From contig JAFEKR010000003.1 in assembly GCA_019022495.1 (NCBI GenBank), forward strand, positions 3,100,001 to 3,164,000: 64,000 bases of DNA, in the 5' to 3' direction. Below are positions 43,224 to 55,200 of this stretch, one piece after another (positions within the stretch are counted from its first letter, which is position 1; each line of letters starts with the position of its first letter). The notes below the pieces were generated by a model. That model was not told the origin of the DNA. It saw only the letters and a program-made list of their open reading frames with translations, and did no database searches. The stretch comes from Epichloe hybrida. Lineage: Eukaryota > Ascomycota > Sordariomycetes > Hypocreales > Clavicipitaceae. The position numbers and the translations under genes are program-made.

Positions 43224-43380
43224 GTTATGAGTTATTTCCTCGCCGAGACGATTTGTATCTATTTACCTGTTATATACTTACGATGGCCACTCCCGCTTAA
43301 CGCATCCTGTTTTTGGCATATGTTGGCAGTTTAAATTCAGTTTAAATCACCTTTTTATCTCTGGTCCTGCTCACTCAAAC

Positions 43381-45207
43381 ATGGCCAATACAAACACCGT
43401 TGACTATGCGAAGGTCGTGCTGATTCTTGGAAACTTCGTTGGTGCAGATGACATCCTATCTTGGTCAGACAATTCAAGGTTTCAGTTCAATCCATCCACG
43501 AACGCTGCTGGGACCTCTTGGAAGGGTGGGCAATCCGATGAGCAAGAGCTGAAGCCGCCCTTTCTATCTCTGGTCATAGGAGAGAACTTATTTGATCCGG
43601 CAGGTTGGGTTCTAGGCACTCACGATGATTCCGACGTTTGCGACATTCAAATCGCGGCCACCCACCAGACTGGCATCAGCAGGCAAGCGTGCCGCATTGA
43701 TTCGGCCCTCAAACCCATCGGCCAAGAGTGACGCAGCTTTCTGATCGAAGGATCCGTCTCCATAGCCAATCTACAAATATTTTGAAACGAGGATTACCTC
43801 ATGAGCTTGAAGGCCCTGTAACCATCGATTTTGGAGCTGTGAAGTTTCGCGCCTGGGCCCCAGAACGAACACCGGCAGAGACTGCTCAATACAAAGAAAG
43901 AGCTCGATCCTATAGCAAAGATGTTATGGGTTCACTACCAAAACGCCTTCCGTCCATTCGTAGTTATGACGGAACTTCGGCTGAGTACGTCCGTTACGGC
44001 ACAAATAACGCTATATACGTTATTGAAGGGTCGGGAACGCAAGGAAAGGGTGCGCATGCCTCAGTCATGAAGGTTAAGAACATATCTACTGGAGAGTTCT
44101 TTGGTGCGAAGGAGCCGTACTACAAGACATGTGATAGTGCAGATACTGCGAGAACTCGATTCGAAACCTTGCGAATGGAATACGATCACATCAAACGTTT
44201 GGATCACGTAAGTACATGCAATGTGCGGATCAATACGGTCAAAAAGCTAAGAAACCGTCCACCCTAGCCACATATTGTGAAGGCATTTGATTTGGTTGTA
44301 GCTGAAGACATAACTCTGTCACCGTGGATGATTGTCGAATATATTCCGTTAAACCTTGGTGAAGCCTTACCTGGCCTTGACAAACGCGAGCGATTGATAG
44401 CAATGACACATATCGGCAGTGCTTTATCTTATATACATGGGAGTGGCGTCACCCATCGAGACCTGAAACCAGACAATTTGCTCATTATAAGACGAGGGAG
44501 GGAACTGATAGTGAAACTGGCCGATTTTGGGACCTCGAAGCAAAACGATTTTGCCAAAATGGATACATTTACCGGAACAGAGATCTACATGGCTCCTGAG
44601 CTGTTTACCAGACCTAGCTAGACTCTATACGAACAAAATTGATTTGTGGGCTTTCGGGCTTATTGGGATGCAGCTATTCACGAATTGGGACCCTCAGACT
44701 GACGTTCGGTGGAACCCTCATGATTTTCGGACTTGGGTTTGCAATGTTGCTCTTCCTGAGATCGCTGAGGCGCCAGAATTCCTCCGACCTATGATCAAGG
44801 GTCTTTTGCGAAAAAATCTCCAGAGGCGATGGAGCTCTTGGAAATGCTTGAAGTGGCTATGGAAACATGAGTCAACTGATCCACCCCATGAAACCCTCGA
44901 AACTGGCACAGACAGAACAATCAATAAGAAACAGCCTGCCTCGAGAGACCTCAGGCTTCTGCAGACAGATGACAATGATAGACACAGGCGCAGTCCGAAC
45001 CCTACGCTGTCGACTGCCCGGGTACATGTTTCCCGGTCCCAGGAAGACAAGAGCCTCCCAGATACGGCATCCCCCAGTTCCAGGTGGCCTGATGTACCGT
45101 CAACAGCATCAACCCCGCGGATCGATGATACAAGTTTTGACTTGGACAGGCAAGATGATGACGAAACCTCTGGTACTGACACCGACTTGGAAGAATGGCA
45201 ACAATGA
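43381..45207 (+). CDS. FHA-domain serine/threonine protein kinase, two frame breaks (possible pseudogene)
   Basis: Chk2/Rad53-like architecture. The N-terminal FHA domain (GWVLGTHDDSDVCDIQ, ISRQACRI) lies in the first frame, 43381 to about 43725. One base appears missing there, and the next frame continues the FHA end (VTIDFGAVKFRAWAP) and the kinase N-lobe (GSGTQGKGAHASVMKV, GEFFGAKEP with the ATP Lys). The intron 44208-44267 (GTAAGT...CCTAG) joins DH to PHIVKAF cleanly. The C-lobe has THRDLKPDN, LADFGTSK and GTEIYMAPELF. At about 44606-44622 the frame breaks again; downstream reads TNKIDLWAFGLIGMQLFTNW and a Ser/Asp-rich tail to 45207. FHA His of SRxHxxI is Ala here. Kinase motifs are intact, so either two sequence errors or a recently broken gene. 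Confidence 0.75.
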
Positions 45208-45880
45208 GGGGTTTTTAGACCAGATATATATGTGAAGGAATCCTTTCTTGCTCTTCTCAGCGCCCTCTCAACGAAGGCTCATCCACCTTGCTCTCCATGG
45301 CCCGGTTGATTATGACCATCCCGTATTCCAAGCTCCCGTTGGGTGACTCCTCTCAAAATATGAGCCACCGGATCTCACGCACTTATTGGCGGCGGAGATC
45401 CAAAGAAGAAGAGAAGAACGTCCGAGAAAGGTCCCTGAAAAAGTATGTTAACAGGACCAGTGTGTTCAACGAATTACACGCATGATTCTCCAACATAGTT
45501 ATAAAATTCTCTCAGGAGACTTGTGCTTGGTAAACGTCGAAAAGCACGGCAGGGATAAGTCGTAGTTGAAGCTCATCCTGGATGGAAACAGAGCCATAAT
45601 GATCCAACACATCAGCCTCTGCATCTCTACTTTCTAATCAACCCAGTGGCACATAATAAACGAGACACAAATACCCATAATCAAGCAAACTTGGTTCCAT
45701 AACGCTGCACCGAATCTGCTACAGGGTAGTCGTCACTATGTCTGTCTTCTTTCTCCAGCCCCACTAAGTGAACCCCCCCCTCCATCCACGCAGCTTCACC
45801 TCCGTCACCACCCACCACATGCAGCATTCACAAGTTCACACGCCACACATTCTACACCCCTTCTCCCCCTTCCAACTACC
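45208..45880. other. Intergenic upstream of get4
   Basis: 673 bp. It ends in a C-rich leader (CCACC, CACC, CCTTCTCCCC) typical of a fungal 5' UTR; no gene recognised. Confidence 0.5.
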
Positions 45881-47013
45881 ATGGCCAGCAAGGTCGACCG
45901 CATCGTCGCCCGCCTGCAAGAAAAGATCACCGACGGCGACTACTACGAAGCTCAGCAGCAAACCCGAGTCGCCGCCTCTCGATACATCAAGACCAAGAAC
46001 TGGGACGCCGCCATCGACATCCTCTGCCATGTGGCACAATCGCTTCTCAAGGCCGGCCAGGGCGGTAGCGGCGGAGATTTGTGCGTCATGATGCTGGATG
46101 TGTACAAGCAAGCGGAGCTGAAGCCCGACTCTGCTGCCAAGGGGAGATTATTGACGTGCTTGCGGCTGTTTGATGCCGAGGAGCCTACGAGGAAGAAGTT
46201 CATCGGGGAGGCCATGGGGTAAGTTTTTTTTTCGATCATGGGGGAATTTTGTTGGAACATGGTTTTGTGATACTCCCGACCGACGGACAGGTGAAAAGAA
46301 GAGGCAAAAAATAAAAAAAGGGGGGGCAGAATCGGAACGCTGACTGAGGATGCTGTTATAGATGGTCCGCCAAATTCGGTGATTACCCAGCCGGGGATCC
46401 AGAACTACACCACGTCGCAGGATCGTTGTACGCCGAAGAGCACGACACGTACGAAGCAGAGAGGCACCTGATTCTTGGAACCAAAGATTCTCCCGAGGTT
46501 CTATTCAAGATGGAATATGCTTGGTACAAAGAAGGCGGCGAGGCGCATCTCGCACCACACTTTGCCGCACGAGCAGTCCTGCCGTACTTGCTCGTGGGCA
46601 ATGTTCGCGCCGCCAATACCTGCTATCGACTATTCACCAGTGCTCTGAGCAACGACAACCCCGGCCTTGGGGTACAGGACGTTTCCAGCGCCAGCGCCGA
46701 CATGCGTGTTTTCCCGAGCTTACCGCTCCTCAACTTCCTGGGCCTCCTTCTTCTGGCGATCCAGCGCGGGGCACCAGAGGTGTTCAAGGGCCTCGTGTCG
46801 AAATATGCCACGCAGATCAACGAGACGGAGGCTTGGGCGGAGCCTCTTGAGATGATTGCCGAAATGTACTTTGGCATCGCGAAGCCACGACAAAGCAACC
46901 CTTTGATGGACATGATGAGTGGCTTATTCGGTGGCGGTGGTGCTGCGCCTCAGCAGCCGCGGAGACAAGGCATTCGAGGCGCGGATGCGCCAGTTGCGGA
47001 GGGCCTGGACTAG
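45881..47013 (+). CDS. get4: Get4, adaptor of the guided-entry-of-tail-anchored-proteins pathway
   Basis: Cytosolic partner of Get5 that hands tail-anchored membrane proteins from Sgt2 to Get3. Exon 1 is 45881-46218 and exon 2 is 46362-47013, joined by GTAAGT...TTATAG (codon GG|A), giving 329 residues, the usual length. It is an alpha-solenoid: VARLQEKITDGDYYEAQQQTR, DAAIDILCHVAQSLLKAGQ and GDLCVMMLDVY in exon 1, then FGDYPAGDPELHHVAGSLYA, AERHLILGT, RAVLPYLLVGNVRAA and FPSLPLLNFLGLLLLAIQ in exon 2. These are the DUF410/Get4 conserved strings. The C-terminus (MMSGLFGGGG...) is flexible. It converges with the small minus-strand gene at 47160. Confidence 0.95.
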
Positions 47014-47159
47014 ATTATGTCGATCGAGTGGTAGTACATAGATGGGCATGTAGGTTCATGGTGTGTATCATAGACAGTTAAGAGCATTGCTTCGAATAGG
47101 GAGCGACGATAGAAAAAGAAAGCCCAGAGTCAAAACGAAACGTCAAAATGCATGCATCA

Positions 47160-47796
47160 TCACCGAAGCTGGTCCTCCGGTTCAAACATCCAATTGTCCT
47201 CCGCGAGAGCCGCAACCTTGGCGCGTAAACTTGCCCTCACCACCTCGAGAAGCTCTGGCCGAATGGGAAAAAAAGTCAGCAAATAATTCTGTCCTCTGGT
47301 GTACCAGCTCACCAGTCCCTCACCTTCAGGTTGGTCCGGCACAGAGCTGTGATTGACGCTGTGATGCTTAACAGCCTCAGCTAGTCTCTGTCTCTCCTCT
47401 GCAGGTTCATACAGGATCAGCAAACAAACAATCACTCCTGTGCTAGAGTCGAGGTCTATAATGGCGAGAAAGAAGAAAAAAAAAAGCCCCTGTCAAACCA
47501 CAGATAAACGTACTCTCACTCTCATGCCTATCCTCAGCTTGCTCATCCGGCTCCTCAGACATGGGGGGAGGCGGATCCCCCAGCTCAATCTCGCCTTGCT
47601 GATTCCGCACGACAATCTCCGACGTGTCAGAGAGGACTTCGACGTCGAGACGCACCGTCTCCGAGGAGTTGGATGAGCCGGCTGTTGGTCTGCGGGTCAA
47701 CTGGCTGCGGAAGAGGTTGGGACGACCAGCAGCATGTGCGACGGCTCCGCGGGGGCGCGCGATGCCGTTGTTGGTCGCTTGGTTTCTTTGGTTCAT
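47160..47796 (-). CDS. Small conserved-looking protein of unknown function
   Basis: Two exons, 47796-47514 and 47455-47160, joined by GTACGT...TTATAG with continuous frame; 192 residues. The N-terminus is basic (ARPRGAVAHAAGRPNLFRSQLTRR), followed by Ser-rich and acidic parts (SSETVRLDVEVLSDTSEIVV, EEPDEQAEDRHESE). The second exon looks like a compact domain: STGVIVCLLILYEPAEERQ, GEGLVSWYTRGQNYLLTFF, then ELLEVVRASLRAKVAALAED. I do not recognise the family. Support comes from the clean intron and the coding-like composition of both exons. No signal peptide; the short hydrophobic VCLLILY is too small for a membrane helix. Confidence 0.65.
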
Positions 47797-48441
47797 CCTG
47801 TTTGCCTTTGGCGTGCCAACGTGGTGTTTGGTTGTGGTTCTTCTGGGTCAGAGACGCGCATCCACGGCGTTGTTGTTGAAGGCACAAGGGACGGGGTTGA
47901 TGATGGCTGGGGATGGCGGCTAACAATATGTAATGTTGACAAGTTGAAATAGCGCTGTTGATTGGAGCACCGCTCCTGGGTGGTGGGTGACGGGGTGGGC
48001 GACGGACGGGTGAGAAGGGGAGTGTTGTTATTGGTGGGCCGACGGTTATCTTGCCGCGCGATCAACGCCTTGATCAATCAAGAGAGAATTGGACAAAGCC
48101 CAACTGCATGTGCACATGTTCATTCCATGATTATGATGGATGTACTGTTGCGGATCTGACAGGCAAAATCTTTCCAACTACTGTATTGGATGCAGTCAAC
48201 GATTCGCAACCTACATTGCCCTCTCAACTTCATCATCACACGGACGGAAGCCTTGTGAAAACTGTCCTTCGATTGAGGCCTTCCTAATCACAGGTGAGGA
48301 AAAAAAAAAAAAAGCGCTGCAGTGATAGTACACATTCATACCCTCCCACTCGCATCCAAAGAAGGTCTTCGTAAACACCAGTCCCGAGACGCCATGCATA
48401 CACACCTTTTGACGTCAGGTTCCAACCTTTCAACCATGTCA
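47797..48441. other. Intergenic, promoter of the small gene and 3' side of vps68
   Basis: 645 bp. A 13-A run lies at 48301-48313; nothing else recognised. Confidence 0.5.
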
Positions 48442-49148
48442 TCATATCGATAGGTTGTACGAGTACTCGTCTTCCATATTCTGGCTGATCCAAAGAACAA
48501 CGGAGCTGGTGGCACAATGAGCATACATGCCCTCGAAGATGAGTCCGAGGCAGAACCTGAAAAACTTACCTGATCCCGACGAGTGCATTGCTGACAAGGT
48601 TCTCAATGCCCATGCCCAGCGCAGGCATAGCCACGCCTGGCACCGCATACTTGAGCACGAAGACAGTCACACCGCCAGCCATGCCGCCGGCGAGTGCGGC
48701 AAACCCCAAAAACAAGACCACACGAGCCTTCCAAGCAACACCAGATCCGCTATAGCTGAATGAGTCGGCGCTCAGGCGCTGCTTTTCCACCGAATTGATG
48801 ATCAGCATCCCCAAGCTTGAAAAGACCAGGGGCAGCCAATCGACGAATTTGACATGGACGCTGGAGCCGTTCCTGGAGGATTTGGACCACACGGCGGAAT
48901 CGAGCATGACATAGAAGGCGATTGAGAACTGCACGAAGCCCACAACGGTTAGCATTTTGGGCTTTTTTTTTTTTTACCACGGCGGCGTGTATCTCTACGG
49001 AGCTAGTAATGAGTGCAGATTGGAACGGTTCAAAACGCAGTCGAACATGACTTACCAGAGCTCCCGAGGCGTAGACCCCGGAATTGCGAGCCCAGGCGCT
49101 GTTCAGCCACTCGGGCCTGCGAAACTTCCATAACCGCTCCTCTTCCAT
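48442..49148 (-). CDS. vps68: Vps68-like UPF0220 membrane protein
   Basis: Endosomal four-helix membrane protein; yeast Vps68 acts in vacuolar protein sorting with Vps55. Three exons, 49148-49056, 48928-48570 and 48505-48442, joined in frame (GTAAGT...GTGCAG and GTAAGT...CACCAG), give 171 residues, as expected. Conserved strings are FSIAFYVMLDSAVWSKS, VDWLPLVFSSLGMLIINSV, the family block SADSFSYSGSGVAWKARVV, then AALAGGMAGGVTVFVLKY and the C-terminal SQNMEDEYSYNLSI. I start at MEEERLWKF; an in-frame ATG 12 codons upstream is possible. Confidence 0.93.
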
Positions 49149-50518
49149 GGCGACGATCTGGTCGGGTGGATGATGTACCGGCAAGTCCGTAGTCCCACGA
49201 GAGAGGAACTCTAGGCGGTGGGATATGCTACAGCGGACACTGGTCGATGCAAGGTCGCAGGCTGGAGCTTTGGTCGGGTTCGGCTCTAGAAGCTTGGAGT
49301 CGTCGTGTGGGTGACGAGGCTCCGCACGTCAACAGCACAGCTGCGTTTGTCTACGAGCAGTCACGTGGGCAACGGTTGCTCTGCCCCACCTTACTAGGTT
49401 ACGGGTTTGGGTTGGGCATTCGCGACTTGGGAGACGGATTACGAATGCACTGCAAAAAGGCCAATTCTGTTGAATATCAGGGGAAAAAAAAAAACCATTG
49501 ATGTGGCACTGCTCATTCTAGCATCCAAATGAGGTTAAAAGTTGGTCTATGTATTTCGGGGCCATGTTCCTTCGTGTTGCGATTATACGAGCTTGCTGAT
49601 TGTCGCATCAGCGCCGATCTCTCGCCTTGGCGTGGCAGACCATGTTTGCTTCTGTCGCCAGCCGGCTTGGCCGTGAGTAGTGGTAGAGGGAGGACTAGCA
49701 AGAACAAAAAAAAAAGGGATAAAAAAGGAATCTGCTGTTGCAAGTTCAACGAGTGGATAGACTGATTGATCCCTACTTTTTCGTTGCCAACCACCACCAG
49801 TCAGCCAAAGAAGGTGGATCCTCGCTGGCCCAATTAGAAGGGCAGGTGAGGCTACAGTCTAACCCTGGAATGATTTTACAACGACTAACGACTACATGTA
49901 CAAGCCCCACGCGGGGCGGCCACTATCAGCTCTCAATGGCTGTGGTAAGTGGAGCTGTTAGGGATGTTACAAGGATAATTGCGCTAGTAGGAGATACAAC
50001 ACGGAGTAGTCCGTACGGATTATAGTCCTAAAAGAATACTCCGTACGGATTATATACGTGAAGGTACTTCTTACCCCCCCTTCGTGCCACACCAAGCCAC
50101 GGAAAGACCTGTCATTGGCCTGCTGCCCCTAGTTCTGCACTGTACATGCTTGTACATGCTGTAAAAACAAACAGGGATTAGACTGTAAAGGGCAAGGGGC
50201 AGATAGGCAGAGAGACAAACAACCAGTCTGCTTTCGGTTTCTTTTAACAAAACCTCAACATCTGGTCCAGTATCTCTTGTGGCCGACATTCATTCTTCGT
50301 GCCGATTCTACAAACGCGCTGCACAGTTGTTGTTGCATTTTCTCCTTCACCCGCCGCATCTCTCGTTTTTTTTTTTTTTTTTTGCTCGCTTCCCGACCGC
50401 GCGCCAAACCAAAACCGACTACACTCGACCCCCTTCCGTTTCCAATTTCGACGTCGACGACACACTCGTACCGCCGACACTGCCGCAATCACGTCGCGCG
50501 CTCTCCATTCTCATCGTC
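49149..50518. other. Intergenic, promoter of vps68 and of the CSI2-like gene
   Basis: 1.37 kb. It contains two direct copies of TCCGTACGGATTATA (50009-50023 and 50040-50054), a T-run at 50367-50383, and a C/T-rich leader before 50519. No coding region is recognised. Confidence 0.5.
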
Positions 50519-51565
50519 ATGTGACCCAAAAACTACCTTTCGGGACCCGCGGTCCTCGCTTCTGCCATCGTCCTGGTGACCTCTGCCGCGGCCCAGGGAG
50601 AGTCGTCAACGACAGAAGAAAAGAGCACTTCTTCGACCCCCTCTTCGACGTCTGAGGAATCGTCCGCTAGCAGCACTGGATCAACCGCAACTACTGAGGC
50701 GACGGGCAAAGTTTCCATCACCGGCGGACCTGGAGTGACAACTGGGGGGGGCTTGACCGGCTTTCCTACCCTGACCGGCCCTGGAGTCATCCCCACGTAT
50801 CCCCCTGCGAGTGTACCACCGACGAAGAATGCCCCGTTCATGCAACAGTCCAGCCTCCCAGATGGCACCGTCTTTATCGTCGTAGGCTCCATTCTGGGTG
50901 CCTTGGGCTTGGCTCTTCTTCTCTGGCGCAGTATCGTCAGTCTCATGCTTCACCGATCTGTCGAGCGTGCTGCCATGGCTCAACACACCAGCGACAACAA
51001 GACGGGCTTCCCAGCTCCGCCCGCCCCCTTCTACAAATATACTGATCAAGCGTCATCCATGTCTCTGGGCGTCGCGGGGGGTGCTACGTCTGCTGCCTCG
51101 GCTGGACGTGGCGTTCGCAGGACGAACCGCGGACCGACTCCCTCAGCGACGCCCAGCCAGTCCAACTTGTTCTTCTCTCCGACTGCTGGAACCGGCGGAG
51201 CTGCCTCAAACCGTGCATCGTCCTTCTTGCCCTCGGGATTCTACGCCGCGGGTACCAGCTCACCGGGAGGAGGCGACCAGACTAACTTGATCAGCCTGTC
51301 CAATCTTCGTCCTGATTCACGCGGCCATTATGCAAACGCATCTCGATACACCATGGACATATCACCTCCCGATTCCCCGCAAGTCTCGCCCCGACGTGAT
51401 CCGAGCGCGAGCTCCCTCAACGTCAACCTTGTCCCAGGTCAGCGCGCCCCAAGCGCCTACCTCGATGATCTCTTGATGGACGACCCCAGCGCGGTGCCGC
51501 CACCTCAGATGCCGCCTTCGTCAGGTCCGCGACGTACCGGCAGCCCAGCCAATCGCTTTTTTTAA
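50519..51565 (+). CDS. CSI2-like single-pass membrane protein; in-frame TGA at codon 2
   Basis: Family members resemble yeast Csi2, linked to chitin synthase 3 and septation. The frame gives a good signal peptide (KNYLSGPAVLASAIVLV), a Ser/Thr/Glu-rich lumenal part, then the diagnostic block SSLPDGTVFIVVGSILG with a transmembrane helix ending LLWRSIVSLMLHRSVERAA. A cytosolic Ser/Pro-rich tail follows (MDISPPDSPQVSPRRD, SAYLDDLLMDDPSA), ending RRTGSPANRFF. The only suitable ATG is 50519-50521, but the next codon is TGA (50522-50524). No AG acceptor lies between it and the signal peptide, so an intron does not solve this. The next in-frame Met is far downstream, just before the helix. One substitution or small error at codon 2 is the simplest explanation. 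About 347 residues if read through. Confidence 0.75.
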
Positions 51566-52279
51566 AAGAAGAAAAACACAAACTACAAGGAGAGGCCGAG
51601 TAGATAGCTGGGATCGGGATCTCTCGGGCGTTCACTGGATGGATGAACAGCGTGTTTTCTGCAAGATTTTGGAATTCCCAGGACAGGCCATATACTTAGA
51701 TTCGTCGAGGCCCGACGACGTAGTTGGTAGCAATTGCCGAGCATATAACTAGCGGAGGGGGGGGGGTGGGCCACCATGTGTATACAATGGGTTTAATGTA
51801 ATATTGGTGTTGTGGCATGGGTGAGACTCCGTGCTCCCGAAGCGGATGATTGGTGAGGGCGAAACCAAAGAAGCGAGACGGAGCACAGCGTAATTTGGAT
51901 CAAAGCGAACGAGGGAGCGTTTCATGCATGCATTGGAAGAGGAGTATCTAGTCAGACATATTCGAACATTGTATCATGCTGTTTTCCATCATCATCAAGT
52001 GTGCAGTTGCAAATCTCACCGGCAAACCATCATCAACAACATGGCTCTCGCTGCTATGACTTCATAACGTCTTCGACTGGGCGTTGAAGAAGGTTTGCAA
52101 GAGAATGAACTCACCCGACTTATTCAAATCTAATTGACGCTATTTACATCGCCCTGGTATCCTCGAATGGATAAATATCATGTGCTTGCGCCAAGATGAT
52201 GCCATGCCATGTTGCTGCGATTTTGCCCCCGTCTCTTTCTTCCCTTCAAACCCCCCCCCCCCCCCCCAATTCAGACACG
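51566..52279. other. Convergent 3' regions, no gene seen
   Basis: 714 bp between the CSI2-like gene and the ABC transporter stop; contains a 9-G run near 51757 and the C-run listed separately. Confidence 0.5.
52251..52267. repeat. 17-C homopolymer in the transporter 3' flank
   Basis: Seventeen consecutive C on the plus strand, that is a G17 run in the presumed 3' UTR of the minus-strand ABC transporter, only 12 bp past its stop codon. Confidence 0.85.
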
Positions 52280-55200
52280 TCATTTTACGCCCTGTGGACA
52301 CCTGTCCAGGGCATCAAGACCCTCCTTGGCGCCCTGAATATCTTCAGCTCGAATACCGCTCCGGTCGCACATGCTTCTGAAAATACCATTCTTATGCCAC
52401 AATGCAAGCGGGGTGTCCATCTCGGCAATTTGACCCGCGTCCATGACGCAGATGCGATCGTAGCCGACAATGGTACGCAGTCGGTGGGCAATGCAGAGGA
52501 GAGTTTTGCCCTTGAAGGCTGTAGCCATTGTGTTCTGAATCTTGTCATCGGTCTCCATGTCGACTGAGGAGGTGGCCTCGTCGCACACGATAATCTGGGA
52601 ACCGCGAACGAGGGCTCGTGCCAGAGCCATGAGTTGGCGTTGGCCGAGGGAAAAGTTGAGGCCGTCTTCTTCGACAACGCTATCGAGATTGATGCGGGCT
52701 GCGTCGGCTTTCCGGTCGTCGACAGATGCCTCGGCGGCGACGAGATCTGCTTGGCGAAGGGCAGACCATAGCGCATGGTCAGTGTGTTCTTGGAAGGGGT
52801 CGAGATTGCTTCGAACCGTGCCCTGGAAAAGGGTTGGGTCTTGTGGGATGATGGCGAGACGGGAACGGAGGTCGAAGAGACCAATTGTGGATATGTCGAC
52901 TCCATCAATGGAGATGGTGCCGCCTGAGATTTCGACCAGGCGGAAGAGTGTGCTCATGATGGAACTCTTGCCAGCTCCGGTTCGACCTACGATGCCGATG
53001 CGTTCTCCGCCGCGAATGTGCATCGATAGGCCTCGTAAGACGAGGGGTAAGTTCTGGCGATATCGCATTCGTACGTTGTCCAAGACGATTTCGCCCTTTT
53101 CGGGCCAGCTGTCGCGAACATCAATGGTATGCAAAGGTGCTTCCTCTTCTAGTTCTGTGCCGTAGTACCGCAGCCGCTCGACAGCATTCATGCCGTTCTC
53201 GACCTCGGCCAATTGCCGGATGGAGAATTGCAGCATTTGCACAATGGACAAGATGTAACTCAGGACGAGCCCACCGATGGAAGGGTGGACATTGAATCGA
53301 GAGGTCACGACTAGAATTGCGACGGTAAATACGAGCGCATTGCCAACCATATCCAGGCGGACGGACAACCATCTCTGGTTTGAAAATGTGAGGAAGTATG
53401 CACTGTCCATTTCATCAATAGAGTCTCGCAGCTCGTTGATGAAGCGCGACTTGAGGCCATAGGCTCTGATGGAGGCCACTCCGCTGAGACCTTCACCAAA
53501 TTTGGCAAAAACGTTGGAACGCAAGACTGACTCAAAACGCTTAACTTCTCGAGCAGAGGCCCTGTAGTATGAAGCCGATAGAATGAACAGGCAGTATAAC
53601 GGAACAAGAGCGATGGCGAACCAATGGAAGTAGGCAATGATGAGGGCGAAGACAGCAGTGACCATGGCCAAAGTCGAGAAGTACATTCGGATGGCGTCAG
53701 TCAGATTGTTGTCCATGACATCTACATCTCTAGAAAAGCGATTGGTGATGCGGCCGAGCGGAGTGGTGTCGAAGAAGGACATGGGCGCGCGCAATACGCG
53801 GTGAACAGCGTCTCGCAGCATGACCTTGCTGGACTTCGTTCCTAGAACGGATAGCAACAGGGAGAAGATGAACATTAGCAAGGCTTGGACGACACCAAGA
53901 GCCGCATAGATGCCAATGTACACCCCAGTGGAGTATCCAAATTTATTTGACGTCCACCACGATAGCCATAGACCAGTCATGATGTTGGCTGCCTGAGAAA
54001 CGATCAAGACAATTATGATGAGTGGCGCATTCAGAATGGTGCCTGAAGCTCGGATATATGCACCGTAGACTGACCACGGCACACTCGCCTGCGCCTTTTC
54101 TTCTTGCTGCATAAGAGCGGCGCCTTTCTTATTTGCCTTTCGCTTCTCCCGCTCATCGGTGAGATCCACGGGGGCCCCGGCGTCGGGCTCTTCTTGTTTC
54201 TCCTCCATAGCCGTGGTCTCCATAAGTGTTTGGAAACCTTTGTGCTCCTGCATCAAGTTGTCGAAAGTATCAATGGCCTGGATCTTACCACCGTCCATCC
54301 AGATAATTCTGTCACAGCGGCTAAGCACCCAAAGTTGATGGGTTGCCAGAATGCGGCACTTGTCCTTGAGTAGACCCATAATGGCATTGTCGAAAATATG
54401 CCTGCCAACGTGTGCGTCCACAGCACTCAGCGGGTCATCCATGAGGATGATGTCGGCATCGAAGTAGATGGCACGAGCTATATTGAGACGCTGTTTCTGA
54501 CCTCCAGAGATGGTAATGCCTCGCTCGCCAATCTCTGTCTGGTCCCCGTTGGGAAGCATGTCTAAATCGGCTTGAAGGGAGCAGCTAAAAAAAAGAGTAT
54601 TGTTAGACAAGCGACTTCGTAGCGCTGGGTATTGGAAGCGGAGTACTGCTTACGCTCTTATGACCTTTCGATACCAGTCACGATCCATTCTCTTCCCGAA
54701 AGTAATGTTGTTCTGAAGAGTGGTGTTCTGAATCCATGCATACTGAGGACAAAACGCGCGAGAGGCGCCATATACAACATCGCCACCAGTTTTGCGCATA
54801 TCACCAGCTAAAGAAGCAAGAAGAGAGCTCTTGCCACTTCCAACTGTTCCAATCACAGCGATGAGCTCATTGCGTTTGACCTGAAAGTTGATATCGTGTA
54901 GCTTGAAGGGCTCCTGCTCTTCGGCCAAAGTGCCGGTGGAGTCTTCTTCCGCATTCCCAGTAGTTGGTAGTGGCTTCGCCGCCGTATTTGCAGCAGCAGA
55001 ACCCTTTGATTCTTTGCCCCGCTTGTCTTTAGCTCCCGGCCCCGATACTGTGCCTTTGTCAGGATCCTGTGATGCGGTCCGCTCCCATGTGAAACCGGCA
55101 TTGATCATCTCCACAGCGTTTTCGCCATCTGGTCTGTGGATTATGTCTTCTTCCTGCTCTTCTTGCATCAAAAATTCCTCGATTCGCTTCATAGAAGACC

